Assembly: GCA_963082975.1 (NCBI GenBank)
Contig: OY720346.1
Location: 40,885,787 to 40,949,786, forward strand
DNA length: 64,000 nt
Source: Labia minor
Taxonomy: Eukaryota; Arthropoda; Insecta; Dermaptera; Spongiphoridae
Reading direction: 5' to 3'
Below are positions 35,101-48,400 of this stretch, in pieces (position 1 is the stretch's first letter; each line of letters starts with the position of its first letter). The translations under genes and the position numbers were made by a program. The notes under the pieces are model-generated. The model worked only from the letters and a program-made list of their open reading frames with translations. It ran no database searches and was not told the DNA's origin.

Positions 35101-37489
35101 TTATTTTTCTATTTAAATATATGAAATTCATTTTCCAGTATTTACCAGTAATAAAATAATAATTAATTAGTAATTAGTTAAAAATAAAAATTCAAAATTT
35201 TAAAGATTAATTGCAATTAAGAAAGTGTAAATGTTTTCAATTATATTTAATATTTGTATATTCAAAACTTAGTGATATATATTTTGGCATTAACAATTTA
35301 TATTTTCTTTATTTTGAAAAAAATATATTTTTAAAATTAATAGTATTTATTCATTAAATAATAAATAAAATAATAACTTTTAAGTGAAATATTTTATTTT
35401 AACTTATTAAATAGAAAATAGTTAATTATCAAAATTCATTAACTTTGATTAGAGAAATTTAATTACTTTTATCATAAAAAAAAACAATTTTGCAAAACTA
35501 TGATGCATGACAAAACAAGTATTGAATATTATATTGTTTAAATATAATATAATCTGAAATTATTCATTTATAATACATTTTTTTTTAAATCCACATTTAC
35601 TAAATATATAATTTTTTAAATAATTACTAACGACACAGATCATTTTTTTTTAGATGTTCCTTGTTGAATTTATTTCTTCCTATTATACTAGTCATCAGGA
35701 TGATGAAATTTCGAATTATCTAAAAAAACGGTTTAATAAATGTGTCAAGAGAGCTCTCTATTGGTATCGAGAATTTATGCTTGGACTATGCGTTGTTTTC
35801 TTTGTTACCGACGCAATGAAAATTATTATTGGAGAACCTAGACCTCATTTTCTTCATAGTTGTAAACCTGATAAAGGATTTGATTGTGTTCCTGGGTAAA
35901 AAATATTTTTATTAACTTAAAATTTCTTTAATTGCAATCACCAGTATTGTACAATTTTATGGTTGATACCTGGGGCGAATTAAATTTTGAGAAAAGGGTT
36001 TTGAAATTTTAGAAAAATTTAGAAAAACTCAAGATTTGTATGCTTATTTAATAGAATAAGTTCTTTAAAAGGCAAATAATTTAATAAAAGGTAGAAATAG
36101 CAAATAACTTTTGATTAAAAATTCGATATTTTTTTTCGAAAAAGGGTACAAGATTCTTTTGTTCATGGGGTGAATGAAAAATTGGAAATTATTCTGATAT
36201 TGATTTCATTACTATTTTGTAAAACTAATTTAAAATGAAATATTTAAAATAAAATTTTTAATGTTATTTCAAATTTTCAGTACTTACATCGAAGATTATC
36301 AATGTACTAATAAATTAAAAAGTAAATGGGCACTTCACGATTTGAATATGTCATTTCCATCAGGACATGCTTCAGTTTCTGTTTACACAAGTTTATTTTT
36401 AATGGTAATTTATTTTATATTATATAATTTTAAAGTAAATACATTTTATGAAGTAGTTAGTTTCTTAATTAAATATTTAAATGCTTTTTTTTTATATAAA
36501 TACTCAATTTGGAATATTAATTATTTTTAGTAAAAAAAATGATTGATTGATTCTTCTTTTAAAAATACTCTTTATTATTCATAAATAATATTTAAAATCC
36601 TAAAAAGAGAATTTAATTAAATTAGATATTTAAAATAAATTTTTTGTTTCCCAATTGAACATTATTTTATTATATGAATATATGTAGTTGGGTTAATAAT
36701 CAATTTAAATGAATAATTTACAATCAAGTATAACTCCTTTAATATTTTAGACTTTTCTTAATAAAAGAATGAATTGTGGTTCAAGTTGGCTATTTGTCCC
36801 ATGGCTTCAATTTATTTGCTCATTGTGGGGAATTGTTTGTTCCTTAACACGAATTACCGATCATCAACATCATTGGTGGGATGTTTTAACCGGAGCCATT
36901 ATTGGAACTATTATCAGCACGTATACTGTAAGAATTTTTCCATTTGATTATAATTTATTTTTTTCATTTAATTGAAATTTTTGTAAATTTCTGAACTACT
37001 AAAAAAATAGAAATATATATATATTCAACGATTTAAAGAGAAAAAATCATAGTTTTCTAAAATTTTATTAAATATTTTTATTTGAATTATTCAAATTCAT
37101 TCTCACATGTCTTCTAAAAAATAGTTCAGTAATTTGAAAATACAAATTAAATGTATTGGAATATATAGGGAAAATATAAATAATAATATAACTTATAAAA
37201 CCTGTCATGAAAAATATTTAAATTATTAATGTTAATTTATTTCTTATTATCTTTTATTTTCAAGGCGAAACAATTTTGTAATTCCTTTTGCTTAAACAAC
37301 GAGACATCATTAAGCGGTTCAAACAACATTCCTGGATCAACGAATCATGTACCAAATTCTTCGCAATGGATCCAACAAACAACTGAAGAAGGCGAAGGAG
37401 CCGTTCAGAGGCGGCTTTTATCCTCCTCATCAAGCTACTCTAATAGTATTATAGAAGACAGGGAATTAAGAGAAGTTAACATGAGCTAA
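26155..37489 (+). CDS. phospholipid phosphatase (LPP/wunen-like), gene 2
   Basis: Tandem paralogue of the gene at 18244 with the same exon phases. Exons 26155-26226, 29073-29211, 34718-34872, 35654-35895, 36281-36404, 36751-36927 and 37265-37489 join in frame to 377 residues. Catalytic motifs are intact: KIIIGEPRP (Lys178, Arg185), PSGH (229-232) and TRITDHQHHWWD (Arg278, His284, Asp288). The first exon (LPTFSIYNK) resembles that of gene 1 (IPSYSICNK). Exon 2 is longer than its counterpart and contains a Met codon at 29145 that could start a shorter form. The final exon adds a 74-residue polar, Ser/Asn/Gln-rich cytoplasmic tail absent from gene 1. Introns 1 and 2 (2.8 and 5.5 kb) carry nested repeats, which explains the size difference from gene 1. 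Expected role: hydrolysis of lipid phosphates at the cell surface. Confidence 0.92.
26401..26440 (+). mobile_element. transposon end (AGGGTGACCATAT type), single
   Basis: AGGGTGACCATATTTTTTAG matches the left end of the small element at 30053. No inverted partner is seen downstream. It lies in intron 1 of phosphatase gene 2. Confidence 0.4.
27415..27826 (+). repeat. repeat family B copy 1
   Basis: Contains TTTGGCTCTTTGTTGATGGC, a CACGTCAAGTGTTGGCGCG segment, GTGTTAAAAAATTAATTC, CGGCGATTCAATCAAGCTGA and AACTACGAATTTTGAATAAT. It matches 30463-31618 in the same direction and 33495-33955 and 60243-60510 in the opposite direction; strand labels are arbitrary. No coding frame. Confidence 0.75.
27826..28580 (+). 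repeat. repeat family E, split by family A
   Basis: The left half (CAGAATGAAATACACTCACA to AAATGTTTATTTTT) and the right half (TTGTAGTGTCATATACC, CAAATTTAAGCGAATGAG) are separated by the family A copy at 27903-28535. The continuous counterpart is at 23893-24070. Confidence 0.7.
27903..28535 (+). repeat. repeat family A, complete copy inside family E
   Basis: Full-length, with TTTTTACCGACCGACG at the left and CGTCGGTCGGTTCGG at the right. Both TGACGTCA palindromes are intact, at 28327 and 28347, 20 bases apart. The TCCG tract is four units long. It is non-coding and lies in intron 1 of phosphatase gene 2. Confidence 0.9.
28920..29072 (+). promoter_or_regulatory. possible internal promoter or 5' UTR upstream of exon 2, gene 2
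   Basis: This stretch is richer in GC than the rest of the intron and runs without a break into exon 2 (29073), whose Met codon at 29145 is in frame with the rest of the protein. An alternative transcript could start here and skip the first exon. No core promoter element is certain. Confidence 0.3.
30053..30387. mobile_element. small non-autonomous transposon (AGGGTGACCA ends)
   Basis: A 335-base unit bounded by perfect 10-base inverted ends, AGGGTGACCA at 30053 and TGGTCACCCT at 30378-30387. Inside it is AT-rich and non-coding. The end sequence is of a kind common in hAT-type MITEs. The 8 bases on either side do not match, so target duplication is not shown. It lies in intron 2 of phosphatase gene 2. 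Confidence 0.6.
30752..31385 (+). repeat. repeat family A, complete copy inside family B
   Basis: Starts TTTTTACCGACCGACG, ends GGCCACAGGTCAACTTATT. One TGACGTCA is intact, the second has become TGACCTCA. A shared TATTTTTAC flanks the insertion on both sides, which could be a target duplication or part of the conserved T-rich element start. Confidence 0.9.
31561..31590. repeat. poly(C) and (CA)n tract
   Basis: Fourteen C residues followed by a CA dinucleotide run at the end of family B copy 2. The inverted family B copy at 33495 has a TG run at the same place (33519-33542), so the tract is part of the element. Confidence 0.85.
32390..32515. other. unexplained GC-richer island in intron 2 of phosphatase gene 2
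   Basis: Contains TTTAAAGTGGGCGGAG, a short hairpin CCTTCA...TGAAGG near 32430, and GTGCGCGGTGTATCCCACTC. There is no open frame of note. It could be a regulatory element, an unspliced non-coding exon or a transposon scrap. Confidence 0.25.
33495..33955 (-). repeat. repeat family B copy 3, uninterrupted
   Basis: Inverted relative to copies 1 and 2. It includes the TG run at 33519-33542, CAAAAACGGTTTGAGCTAG, AATGAAATTTGGTATACG, then GTTGACTGCCAAACTCGCG, ACAAAGAGCCAAACACGCG and GAGCGGAGACACTCCAG. The ATGAAATTTGGTATA module is shared with family A. Confidence 0.8.
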
Positions 37490-40400
37490 AAAAATAAAAT
37501 ACAAAGGAAAACGAACTTTTTAAAACTATTGTGATAATAGAGCTATTTTTTACTTTTTACTACGACTATTATTATTTATATAAATCCAAAAAACTTATTA
37601 ATTTCATATGTATTTTATATATATATATATGTATTTATATTGAAAAAAACGAAAAATATGTTTAAAAAGATGATCTAATAATATTTATTTAAGGGACGTT
37701 GAAAATAATATCACGAGCATATTGTGAACTTTATATTTACATCTTTTTGTGATAAAACAACTATTTAATCAACCATTAAAATTCATTTTTTTTCTATTTT
37801 ACCGACATTTTTCATTCTTTTTCTCTCAATATATATTTATTTATATATATATGTATATATATTTGTATTTATATGGAAAGATATACAAGGATTCTGATTT
37901 AACATACATTAATTAATGTTTACAGGTTAACAATAATACGATTATAATAATTATATTACAAGAGTTTCATTTTCAAGGCTTATTGGTAGAAGACTTGGTT
38001 TGTAAAACGCTCAACATGGTGTACACATCTAGATTATCTAATTGAAAGCAATAGAATACACTAAATTTTGAAAAAGAATAAGCGAGTTCGAACGAAAATA
38101 AAACCAAGCTTATTATTTTTTCATTTAATAAGTACATTCACGGATTCTAACCATGTTTGGGCCAAATATATTTTTTAAAACACTAACAAGCTACAAGTGC
38201 AAAGCAAGGTAGGAATTGGAATTCAAGTCAAGCATAAGGATGCCACATTTACATAATATATTTATTTATCTAATCAGATGATTTTGTTTATAGCGATCAT
38301 AGATAGCTGACTTCTTATTTGGGACAATTCAACATATTATTTATAAAAAAATTATTAGTAGATAAGTTACTACTAACAGAAATAGATTGAAAACTAAGAT
38401 TAATTTGCACAAACTTTTGCTACTATACTTTTCTAAATAAGCATGAGAAATAAAAAATTGAACAAATGAAAACCAATTAAAAAAGGAAATACTGCTGTTT
38501 CTGTTAATATTTCTTAGTGGAAATAACTATTTTTAAACATAAACATATTTTTTATGAACATAGTTTCCAAATTTAAGTTAAAAATTTCTACTTTGAGCAT
38601 GGAGACACGAAATAGCATAAAATATTATAATTACTATTTGCAAAATTAATTGTCTTTAAGAATCTTAACCTTTTATTTCATATTAAAAAGACACAAGTTT
38701 CACTCTGAATAATAATGATATGATATAATTTTTTATTTTTCATTTTTTCAAAATGAATTCTGATTAAAATCTAATAAAATGTATAAAATAAATTTAGTTT
38801 TAAATTTTAATTATCAATTGGATTTGTAAAATGAAAAGTGTTCCAATATGATAAATCATATTTATTAAGATTAAGATTAATTCTTTTTAGAATATAAACA
38901 CATTTTTATTTTGTATTAAATAAGACCACTGAAAAAATTTAAAAAAATAAATAAATATATTAAGCATCTGATTAATATCTCACTTAGAAAGTAGAGCAGG
39001 AGGAACAATACAATGCAACATTAAGAAGTAAAATCCTTACTAGTTATTATTCAAAGCGGATATAATGTCAAGTACGGGGTTTTAAGGAATAGTGTTTGTT
39101 GCAGATGAAATTCAGTCCTGGGATGATATCTCAAAGTTAATAATGGTTCTTTTTTGTGATGATAAGTAATACCATCTAGTTTAACTTTAAAGCAAATATT
39201 TGTTAATAAATAATATGTGAATTGTCTCAAAAAATACTCAAAAGATATAGTCCGATTTTTCTTTAATAATAATAATAAGTTAACATTAACCAACATTATA
39301 TTAACAAATAGATCATTCATTCATAAATAGAAAATGACTTCACTCTCTTTTACAATCATTTGAATTTTCTGCCTTTTTTATAGTATTAATAATTTAATAT
39401 ATATATAATTATATATATATTATAAGGCATTTCTCTTACGAGACTAGGATTAAGTTATAAAATTATTGCCAATAGATAGAAAAAATTTCTAATAGGCCGG
39501 CTTTGCATTAACAAAAAGACTGAGAGCCGACAAAAAACACTTCCCAGAGTTTTAAAGAGATAACAATTTGATTAAATTGTTTTTTTCTATCGTTTTTTTT
39601 TAATATAATCTACAACGTTGATTGATGATGATAAAATGAATTCTGATATTATTATTCATTTGTCATTTTCGAAAAAATAGAAAGTTTCATATTTTAAAAT
39701 GATTTTATATTTATATATATATATTTATATTTATTTATATATTATTGTTATTGAGTGATTCTAGATATTTTATCTTCATCACATTTAAAGTTTAAGATTA
39801 CTAACAGAGACTACCAACAATTTATTTTTATTATTTTGTTAATATTTATCAAACATTCATTATATATAAATGTCTAACATTTGATATATGATAATTATAA
39901 TTAATTTACATATTTCAACATAATTTTTTTTACATATTTTAATGTGCATAATATATATTATTATTAATAGTACTGAATGATTTAATATAAATAATATTTA
40001 CAATTTCTGAGAGATTATTTATTATTATATGTTTTTTTTCTTTTTATCAATGATAAGGAGAATTGCTTTCATAATGAGAATTATGTAGTGAGAGCATTCA
40101 GGCACCAATATATTATTCATATATATTTATTTATAATTTAGGGAACATTGAACCATGCTTAAGAATTTTCCGAAAGCAATAATAGCAATTCTTTGTAAAA
40201 TAACTTAGTAAGTTTGATAAAGTCTAAATGAAAATCTATCCAAAAAATAATTATTTAAAATAAAATTGATTCCAAAATTTTCTAATGTATATATGTATAT
40301 ATATATATATGTATAATATATACAATTTTATAAAAAATATTTCCAAAAATCTACCTTCTGTGATATGATATGAAAATGTAAAAAAAAAAATTAAATGGGA

Positions 40401-42499
40401 ACTAACAAAATTATTTACTTTTTAAAAGAATCAATTTAATAATACATAAATTAAATTTTTATAAAAGAAAAGTGATGTTATCAATTTAATTTGTTAGTTA
40501 TTTTAATTTTATAATATATTCTATTTTCAATTATGTAATAACATTACATTTCAATTAAAAATTTATTTTTATTTTTTTTATAAATTAAAAATGAAACAAT
40601 TATTAATCACTTGATATAGAAATTACACGAATGTAAATTACAATTTTTATAATTAAGAAAAAAAAATGCTAAGTAATATATATATATATATATAATTAAT
40701 TATTCTCTGATATGCATTGAGGTAAAATGATATGTTAGAAAATTGTTATTAAACTTTAAAATTCTTTTTTTTAAGTTTGTTTATTTACAATGATAATAAT
40801 TACAACAATAAGGTTAATAGTAATTGAAAACCTTAATGTAATAATTAAGTTATGTAAATAAAAAAAATTAATATAAATAATTTTAAAGTTGAAAAACAAT
40901 TTTCTAATATAATTGGAAAATAAATTCGCATTTCTAAAAGTTTTTAAAATGATTAAAGGTAATGCTATAAATACAATCTTAAAATTTTTGACTGAAATAG
41001 TGATTCGATTTTTATTAATAATATTTATAATTTATATTTTAATGATTTTTTTAAATGATGTATTGATAAAATTAATATCTAACAGAGTTAGTTCAAAAAA
41101 TATAATTGAAAATAAAATTTTTAATATTTTTTTTTTTAAATTTAAAAAAAATAAATAGAAATAGAATGAAACTTTGGAATGTATGATTAAGTAATTGTTT
41201 AAAAAAATGGAAACATGAATAATATTTTATAAGATTAATTATATTTAATGATATTTTTTTACAAAACAACTCGTTTTTTTAATCAATTAGAAAAAAATAT
41301 AAGGGATAAACAACTTACTTATGTTACAATTTAAATTCAATAATGTCAATATAAATCGCAAGCGTTTTTTTTTTAATGTTTAAATTTAAAATTTTTCTAA
41401 ATTCAAATAATTTTGCATAAAGCATGGTCCGATTAATGAATATCTTTCACATACATCAATAAGAATGTAGCTATTTATATGCAAATAAAAATTTTAAATG
41501 GAGGTTGCCTTTATTTATTTATTGGTCAATTTTGCAACCATAGTCACTAGTAATTAATTTACTTAATTAATAGCACGCAACAACATGAACATCTATCCCA
41601 TAAGCTCTGCACTTTCGCTAAGATTCATTTTTGTTTAAATCTAATTCCACTAAATAAATAACTAAGATTTGTTTTTTTTCTCTAAAATTTGGTATTTTGT
41701 AAATATATATGTATATATATAAATATATTTTATGTATATATACATATATATTATAATGATCTTGGATCTAAATTTGTTTTTAAATATATATATTTATTAG
41801 CGAAAATATCTGCTAACTCCTTTTAAAGAGTTGATATTTCCCATTTGACTTAAAGGCTTTATTATTATCTCGTTGCCAAGGAAAATTTGTAATAAATAAT
41901 ATAATAAAATTAAACTAAACAAAAACTAAATAACTAAATAATATGGCATCAATTTTTTTTAATTTTAGATCTAACCACACATTCTTAGGGAATGACTTTT
42001 TGCAATGTAAAACGTACGCATATCATATAAAATGCTTTTCGAGACAAAATATTTTTTCCAATTTTCCATTTCTATACAATTCTATAATAATTGTCTTAGA
42101 AATATCCCGATATATATATATATATTAATTTATAAACATAATATATGTATCTGAATGACATTTAATTTAAGAATTAATAAATTATAATACTAGAAAAAAT
42201 GAATAAATTTAGAATTGTAGAGATAAAGAAACATGGATCATTTAATGTCTCGAATGAATTTATCGCGACAATATACAAATGCTAAATTAAAAATTATCAC
42301 AGAAATAAAATAAAGAAATTTGTATGATAAGATACATTTCATAGGCTTGTTTGAAACTAGAGAACTTAAAAGATTGGTACCCTGGAGAAAACTAGCCAGA
42401 ATTGAAATGAACATAATCTCTAAAGCTTAATAATGTTTTAGGTTTTATATACATGACTGATGTAATGTACAGATTGATGTGCGGGACTGAATACTGACT
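37490..42499. other. AT-rich interval between phosphatase gene 2 and Eps15
   Basis: Five kilobases between two convergent genes, presumably holding both 3' UTRs. AATAAA motifs are frequent (first at 37493), and with this composition none can be singled out. Small open frames at 39051, 40913 and 41943 encode low-complexity Ile/Lys/Asn/Phe runs and are not supported. I see no gene here. Confidence 0.6.
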
Positions 42500-45400
42500 T
42501 CAAGTATGTTTATTTTCCCCACGGCTTAGAGCCAAAGCCAGTTCGAGATCGGCTTGTTCCTGTTCAGCACGTCGTCGCCGTTGATCCTCTAATCGTAAAC
42601 TTTCTGCAGCTGCCCAGGCAATTTGTTGATCTTCAGTCGGTAATCCTTTGGTTGTTGTTATTGTTTTAGAACTATTTTTAATTGTGAATGCTTTAGAAAA
42701 AGGATCTACAAGTAGCCCATTGACACGTGGTATTTGTGGAACTGTCGATGGTGGTGTAGAAATGGGCATTCCAAAAGGATCACAATGTTTCGACATTGGA
42801 GTTACGATACTCGGTTTGTTATCATTTTCATCAGCAAAAGGATCACCGATATTAAATGGATCCTCATATCGATAATCTTTAAACGGATCTTCAGGGAAAT
42901 CCAAAATAGTACCCGATGAATTTTTGTTGTTGCTGTTGTTGTTATTGTTGATGTTGTTAAGGGAGACGGATGCAGCGGCAGCGGCAGCAGCGGCGGCGGC
43001 AGCAGCAACAGATGTTGAAGAAGTTGGAGGTCGAGGAGGCGGAGAGGGCGCACTGTTAGAGAACTAAATAGGACCACGACTCATATTTATGGCTGAAATG
43101 CAGCATGTTAAATAGAAAAAGAAAAAAGAAAAAGAAAAGAAAAAAAAAGAAATGACGACTCAGATTAGTAAAGTTGTTCATGAAGAAAATACTGAAAGAG
43201 AAAATTGAATTAAATACACAAAAAATATTGAAGGTGCGAAGAAAAAGAAATGATGCATTCACCAACAAAAAATTCAAGAAGCTAGCTAAAAAATGAAAAA
43301 AATAATCATAATAAAAATGAAATTATTAATAAAATAATTTAAAACTTTGTTTCATTAATCAAATAGTTGAATACCTTAATTAAATCATATATGTATTGTT
43401 TGGTCATTTAATTCCAATAATTGTCATAAGATTTAATTAAGATATTCTAAAAAAAGAAAAGAAAGAAAAATAAGAAAATAAACTAAATTAAAAAATTATT
43501 TAAGTAGTGAATATAAACACGGGAAAATGAAAATTATTACAGTGCTTCAATGAAAATATACATAAAAAAAAAACTAAATTGAATAGAATGAATTTGGAAA
43601 AGGGTGAATCCAATGAAATATCTGTATTAACTAGAAAGTTCCCAATAAAATAAAAAATTAATCGATATATATGATAAAGTATTGACTAATTTTAATTATT
43701 TAAAATCTAATCTAAAATTATATAAATCTTTGAAATTAAAAAAAAAAATTAATTTATGTATGGGAAAATATTTATGTTTATATTCACATATGGTATAAAA
43801 TTAGCTTAAAGAATTTACAAAAACAAATAAGGTAGGATTCCAATTGGAAAGTTATTGGATGGATTAATAGATGGTATAGGCACTGTAATTAAAAAATAAT
43901 TGTAAAGATGTGATCTTTTAAGTAAAAATAAAATTGGAAAAATAGGATACCTTTGCATCAAAATTAGCAAAATCAGCGAATCCACCCCCACCAAAAGGGT
44001 CGTTTTGTGCGAAGGGATCTGCGGCAGTTGGTTCAGGGCTGGGGGTTGGTAGGGCAGGTGCGGCACGTAAGGCTGGACTCACAGCGGGTCTTGGAGGAGC
44101 TGGTCGTGGCGGTGGTTGTTTCGCTTTTTTAGGTGGCAATGCTGGGCTCGGGCTCTCAGGCCGTGGTGGAGGTCCGCTACTCGATGGATGCAAACTTGCA
44201 AAAGGATCGCAACCAAACGCATCTTTACTTGTCTAAAAGAAACATTCCAATTGTTTCATTTCAACATTGAAATCTAAATAAAAAAAATTAAAATTAATAA
44301 ATAAAATAACTTACATCATTCGGAGTTTTGGAACTCTTTCGATTGACATCATTGAAAGGATCAAAAGGATCACTTTTAACTGTAAAGTATTAAAATTTTT
44401 TTAGATATATTTAGATTTAACATATTAACAATTCAAATCAATATAGTTCAATAATTCTTTCAGAGCATCGTTAACAGATAAAAGTTCCAAAATAATAAAA
44501 TATCATAGACAATTAGTTAGTTAATTAAAATTGAATTAATTAATTTGAAATTATATATGAAATGTTAAATAGAATTACCAGGAGCAGTTGGTGCATGTAA
44601 AGCAGCAAAAGGATCAGCATCAAAAGCGTCCTAAAATAATTAAAAATTTCTTATAAATAGATTTATATTATATTAAAAAAATAAAAGTTAAATTTTCCAC
44701 TTAAAATATGTCAAGTGCTTACCTTGGCTGGAGGTGCAGATATTGGCTCATTGAAAGGATCATTTGAAGTGAATGGATCTTTCATTGTTGAATTGGAGAA
44801 TGGATCTAATATAATTGAAAAAAAAATGTGTGTTAGAAAATAATTATAAGGAATATCTTTAATAATAACTATGAATTGTGAAGAAATATTTCATTATATT
44901 AATTTATTTACTATTCATAAGAATTTTATATTCCATTATTATTGTTATGTGGCTAGAATGGGAGAAGAGAATGGTGAAAAATATATTGGAGGGAAATGTC
45001 CGCTTGGAAAACCAAGGACGCGGTGGGTGGATAATGTGGGAAGGGATGTGAGAGAGATGGGAGAGGATAGGGACTGGAGGATTGTGGCTCACAATAGGAA
45101 TACTTGCAAGGGTGTGGTTGCTCCGGCCAAGAACTTTCGAGTTCCGTAGAGTCACAGAGATAAATAGATATTTAGATTATTATTGTTATTATTATTAAAT
45201 AATATTGAAAAATCCCATTAAAGTTATCTTGAGAAAAAGATTTAGAAGATCCTATAACATTTGAGTAAGTTATTTTAATAATTTCTCTAATACTAATAAA
45301 TTACTTTAACTTCCTCCCACCTATTTATAAGAGTACAACCTTTTGTCTATAGCTAATATAACAAAACATAACAAATAGTAAAGTCCTAATAATAAATATT

Positions 45401-48400
45401 GATGAATATGATTGATAATAATAATTTCTTACCATCATTGAAAGGATCCTGTTGACCAAATCCATCAGTGGTGGATGCAGGACCGTTCATTGAATTAAAT
45501 GGATCTTTATTGTTATTTTCAAATGTCTGAAACGATTGAAATATAATTAGAAATTAATCTTGGTATAAACCTCAAAAGAAAATTAGAAAAATAAGAACCT
45601 TATCATTATCATTGGCAATAGACGCCAAACGGAGTGTATCTGGATCTCGAAATTCAGGATCAATTGAAAGTGAAGTCTCATTAATTGAATTAACCTCTCC
45701 ACTTTGCAATGCTGTTTCATAAGTTGCTATGGCATCAGTCATTTGGCGTTGTTGTTCCTCCAAATTACTTATTTTCGCTTTAGTCTATAAATAAAATAAA
45801 TAAAATTATTTTCTTTTCTTTAATATAATTATATTATATCATAAAAATTATTGCTTTTTGAGTAAGAGATATACCCACTTGACTAATTTGTAATTGAGTG
45901 TTTTGTAAATTGTTAGTAAGTCCTTCAAGTTGATTTTTAGAATCTCTTTGTTGTTGTTCAAGTGTTGCCTCTTCTTGTTTTAATTCTTCTAGTTCTTGTT
46001 TTTTTGAATGAAGTTCATTTTCCTGAGTGCGTAACGTTTCTTCCTGTTCCTCAGCCTGTTTTCTTAATCTATCAACCTAAATTAAACAATAAAATTATTG
46101 TCTTAAAATAAACAGATTATTTTCTTAAGATTTTAATCTAAAAACAAATTAAAATAAGGAATTTCAAATCAAAATATAAATAATATGAGAAAGGAAAAAA
46201 CAGGAAAAAAAGTAAAAATAAAATTAAAAGAAAAAGTAATAAAAAAAAATGGAGTTTTAATTTCAAGTGATTTCGATTGAAAAAAAAAACGAATAGTTTA
46301 TTAATTAATAAAATTCGTTGAAAATGTAAAATATTGTTTATTAGATAGTTATAAATTTTAATCAAATTTAAGATTAAAACTATAATGTTAGTCGAGAATT
46401 TATTCATGGACCTTATGTTCAGCAGCCCCAAATAAAAAAGAGCACCTCTTCTTGATCAAAAAAAAAAATTAAATTAGAATAACAAATTTACAAATAAATT
46501 ATTCAATAATTTATACAAATTATGTTAAATATTTTATAATTTCCATGGAGAATTTCTTTAAAAAATATTTCTTAACAATATTTAATAGTTTAAAATTATC
46601 TATCTTTATTTAATCTTCAAAACCAAATGGATTAAAACTAAGTACTTTTTATTATTTGAAAAATAATATAATAATATTTTTATTAGAAACTAATCCCAGG
46701 TGAATTTTGTTTGATCCAACAGTGTTAATTTATATGTGTATAATTATAATAGGTTATTAAAATCTACTGATTTTAATTTTAATAATATAATAATCATTAG
46801 ATGAGTGTAATGTGAGAGTGTAAAGAAAAAGACATGGCAACTAAAAACAGTTCAAACATTCTTGCAAAGGCCGCAATACCAAGCTAGAAGCCAAGAACCA
46901 ACCCATGCTACCCACCCACACCACCTACTTACCAACTCCTGTTCTTCAGCGAGAAGGCTCTTGACTTCATTAAGTTCTTTGTCTACGGTCGACCGCTACC
47001 AAATAATGGACGTACATAAAAAAATAAAAAGAAATGAAAAAAACATGCAATTGATAGCACTGTTGCAAAAATATGTTGAAAAAATAAACTGCTGAAATAA
47101 AATAAAATTAATAAATAATAAAACAAAATAAAATAAAAATTTTAAAGATCAACAAACATATTATCATAAAAAATAATAATTAAGCAACCAACATGCAAGC
47201 AAGCGTTAATGCTTGTTCCAAAATTGATCCATCCGGTAGTTATATTATGTTTAATATATATATATATATATATATTATATATAAATATATATAAATGTTT
47301 GTCAATGTGCCAAAAGCGAAAAGATAATATAATTAAATCTTTACCTGAGTTTTGAGGTCGTTGAGACGTTTTTGAGCTTCACCTTTTTGGTTTTCAAGTT
47401 GTTTGAGAGTTGCAGCTAATGTATCAAGTTCACTCTAAAAATAATTAAAAAATTTATTAAATAAATAAATGTTAAAAACAGGCAAAGTAAATTATGAAAT
47501 TGATTGTTTAAAAAAATTAGAGATAATTATTTAATAATAATAATAATTATTTAATATAGGTTTAAATTAAATATGAAATAAATTGTTTAAATTTATTTCT
47601 TCAAAAATTTTGTTTTTTTAATAATTCTTTACTAGTCTTATACCTGGAGACTTTTAATTTCTCCATTTTTAATTCGAATATCAGCTTCCTTTTGCGCAAT
47701 GTCTGTTTCTAATGTTGTCTTTTCTTTTGCTAATTGTTCGATGTCTTTGGAAATCATATCCAGTTCCGGATTCGAATACAATGTCGCGTTTGCTGTACCG
47801 TTTTCCTAAAATAAATCAAATACATTCATTAATTATAAATAATTTAATTTTATTAATAAATATAATAGAAAAAGACCTGAATCTCAATTACTTTTGAAAG
47901 CGAACAATTAAATGAAAAATTTTGACTTATTTAATATTAAATTAATAAAATTGAATTAATTTAATTATATAATTAATTAACATTAACCTCTTATTTAATT
48001 AATAAGAACAATTAATTAACAAAAATAAATATTAGATATTTATTTTTTAATATTTTTTTCAATATTTATTTATTTAAATTTATAAATGATTTTTTTACGT
48101 TGAATAATAAACAAATATATATATATATATTTAGAATAAACAAATTTAAAATATTAAAACTAATTAACTGTAAAAGTAATTATGTTATTTTTTAAGGTAT
48201 ATAGATTTTTTTTAGTTATATCTTAGAAATATAATAATGAATTTTTATAAGGTTTTAGTAAATATTATTATCCTAAGTATCCTGGTGATTGATATATATT
48301 CGAATCCGATTAAAAGTTTTATTGGTGTAATGAAATCCTTTTTTAAAAAAGCTGCTCGTCCTCGACCTGGAAGAGGAGAATTTGAGATTGAAACTCGATT

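Noticed and set aside
40913-41158. 81-codon frame with a hydrophobic stretch resembling a membrane helix
   Set aside because: The run of Ile, Leu and Phe comes from poly(T/A)-rich sequence in an intergenic region, with poly-Lys/Asn ends; not supported as a gene.
42648-43277. Open frames of 61-91 codons overlapping the last Eps15 exon
   Set aside because: They are shadows of the true frame in other phases or on the other strand; only one frame carries the DPF and UIM motifs.
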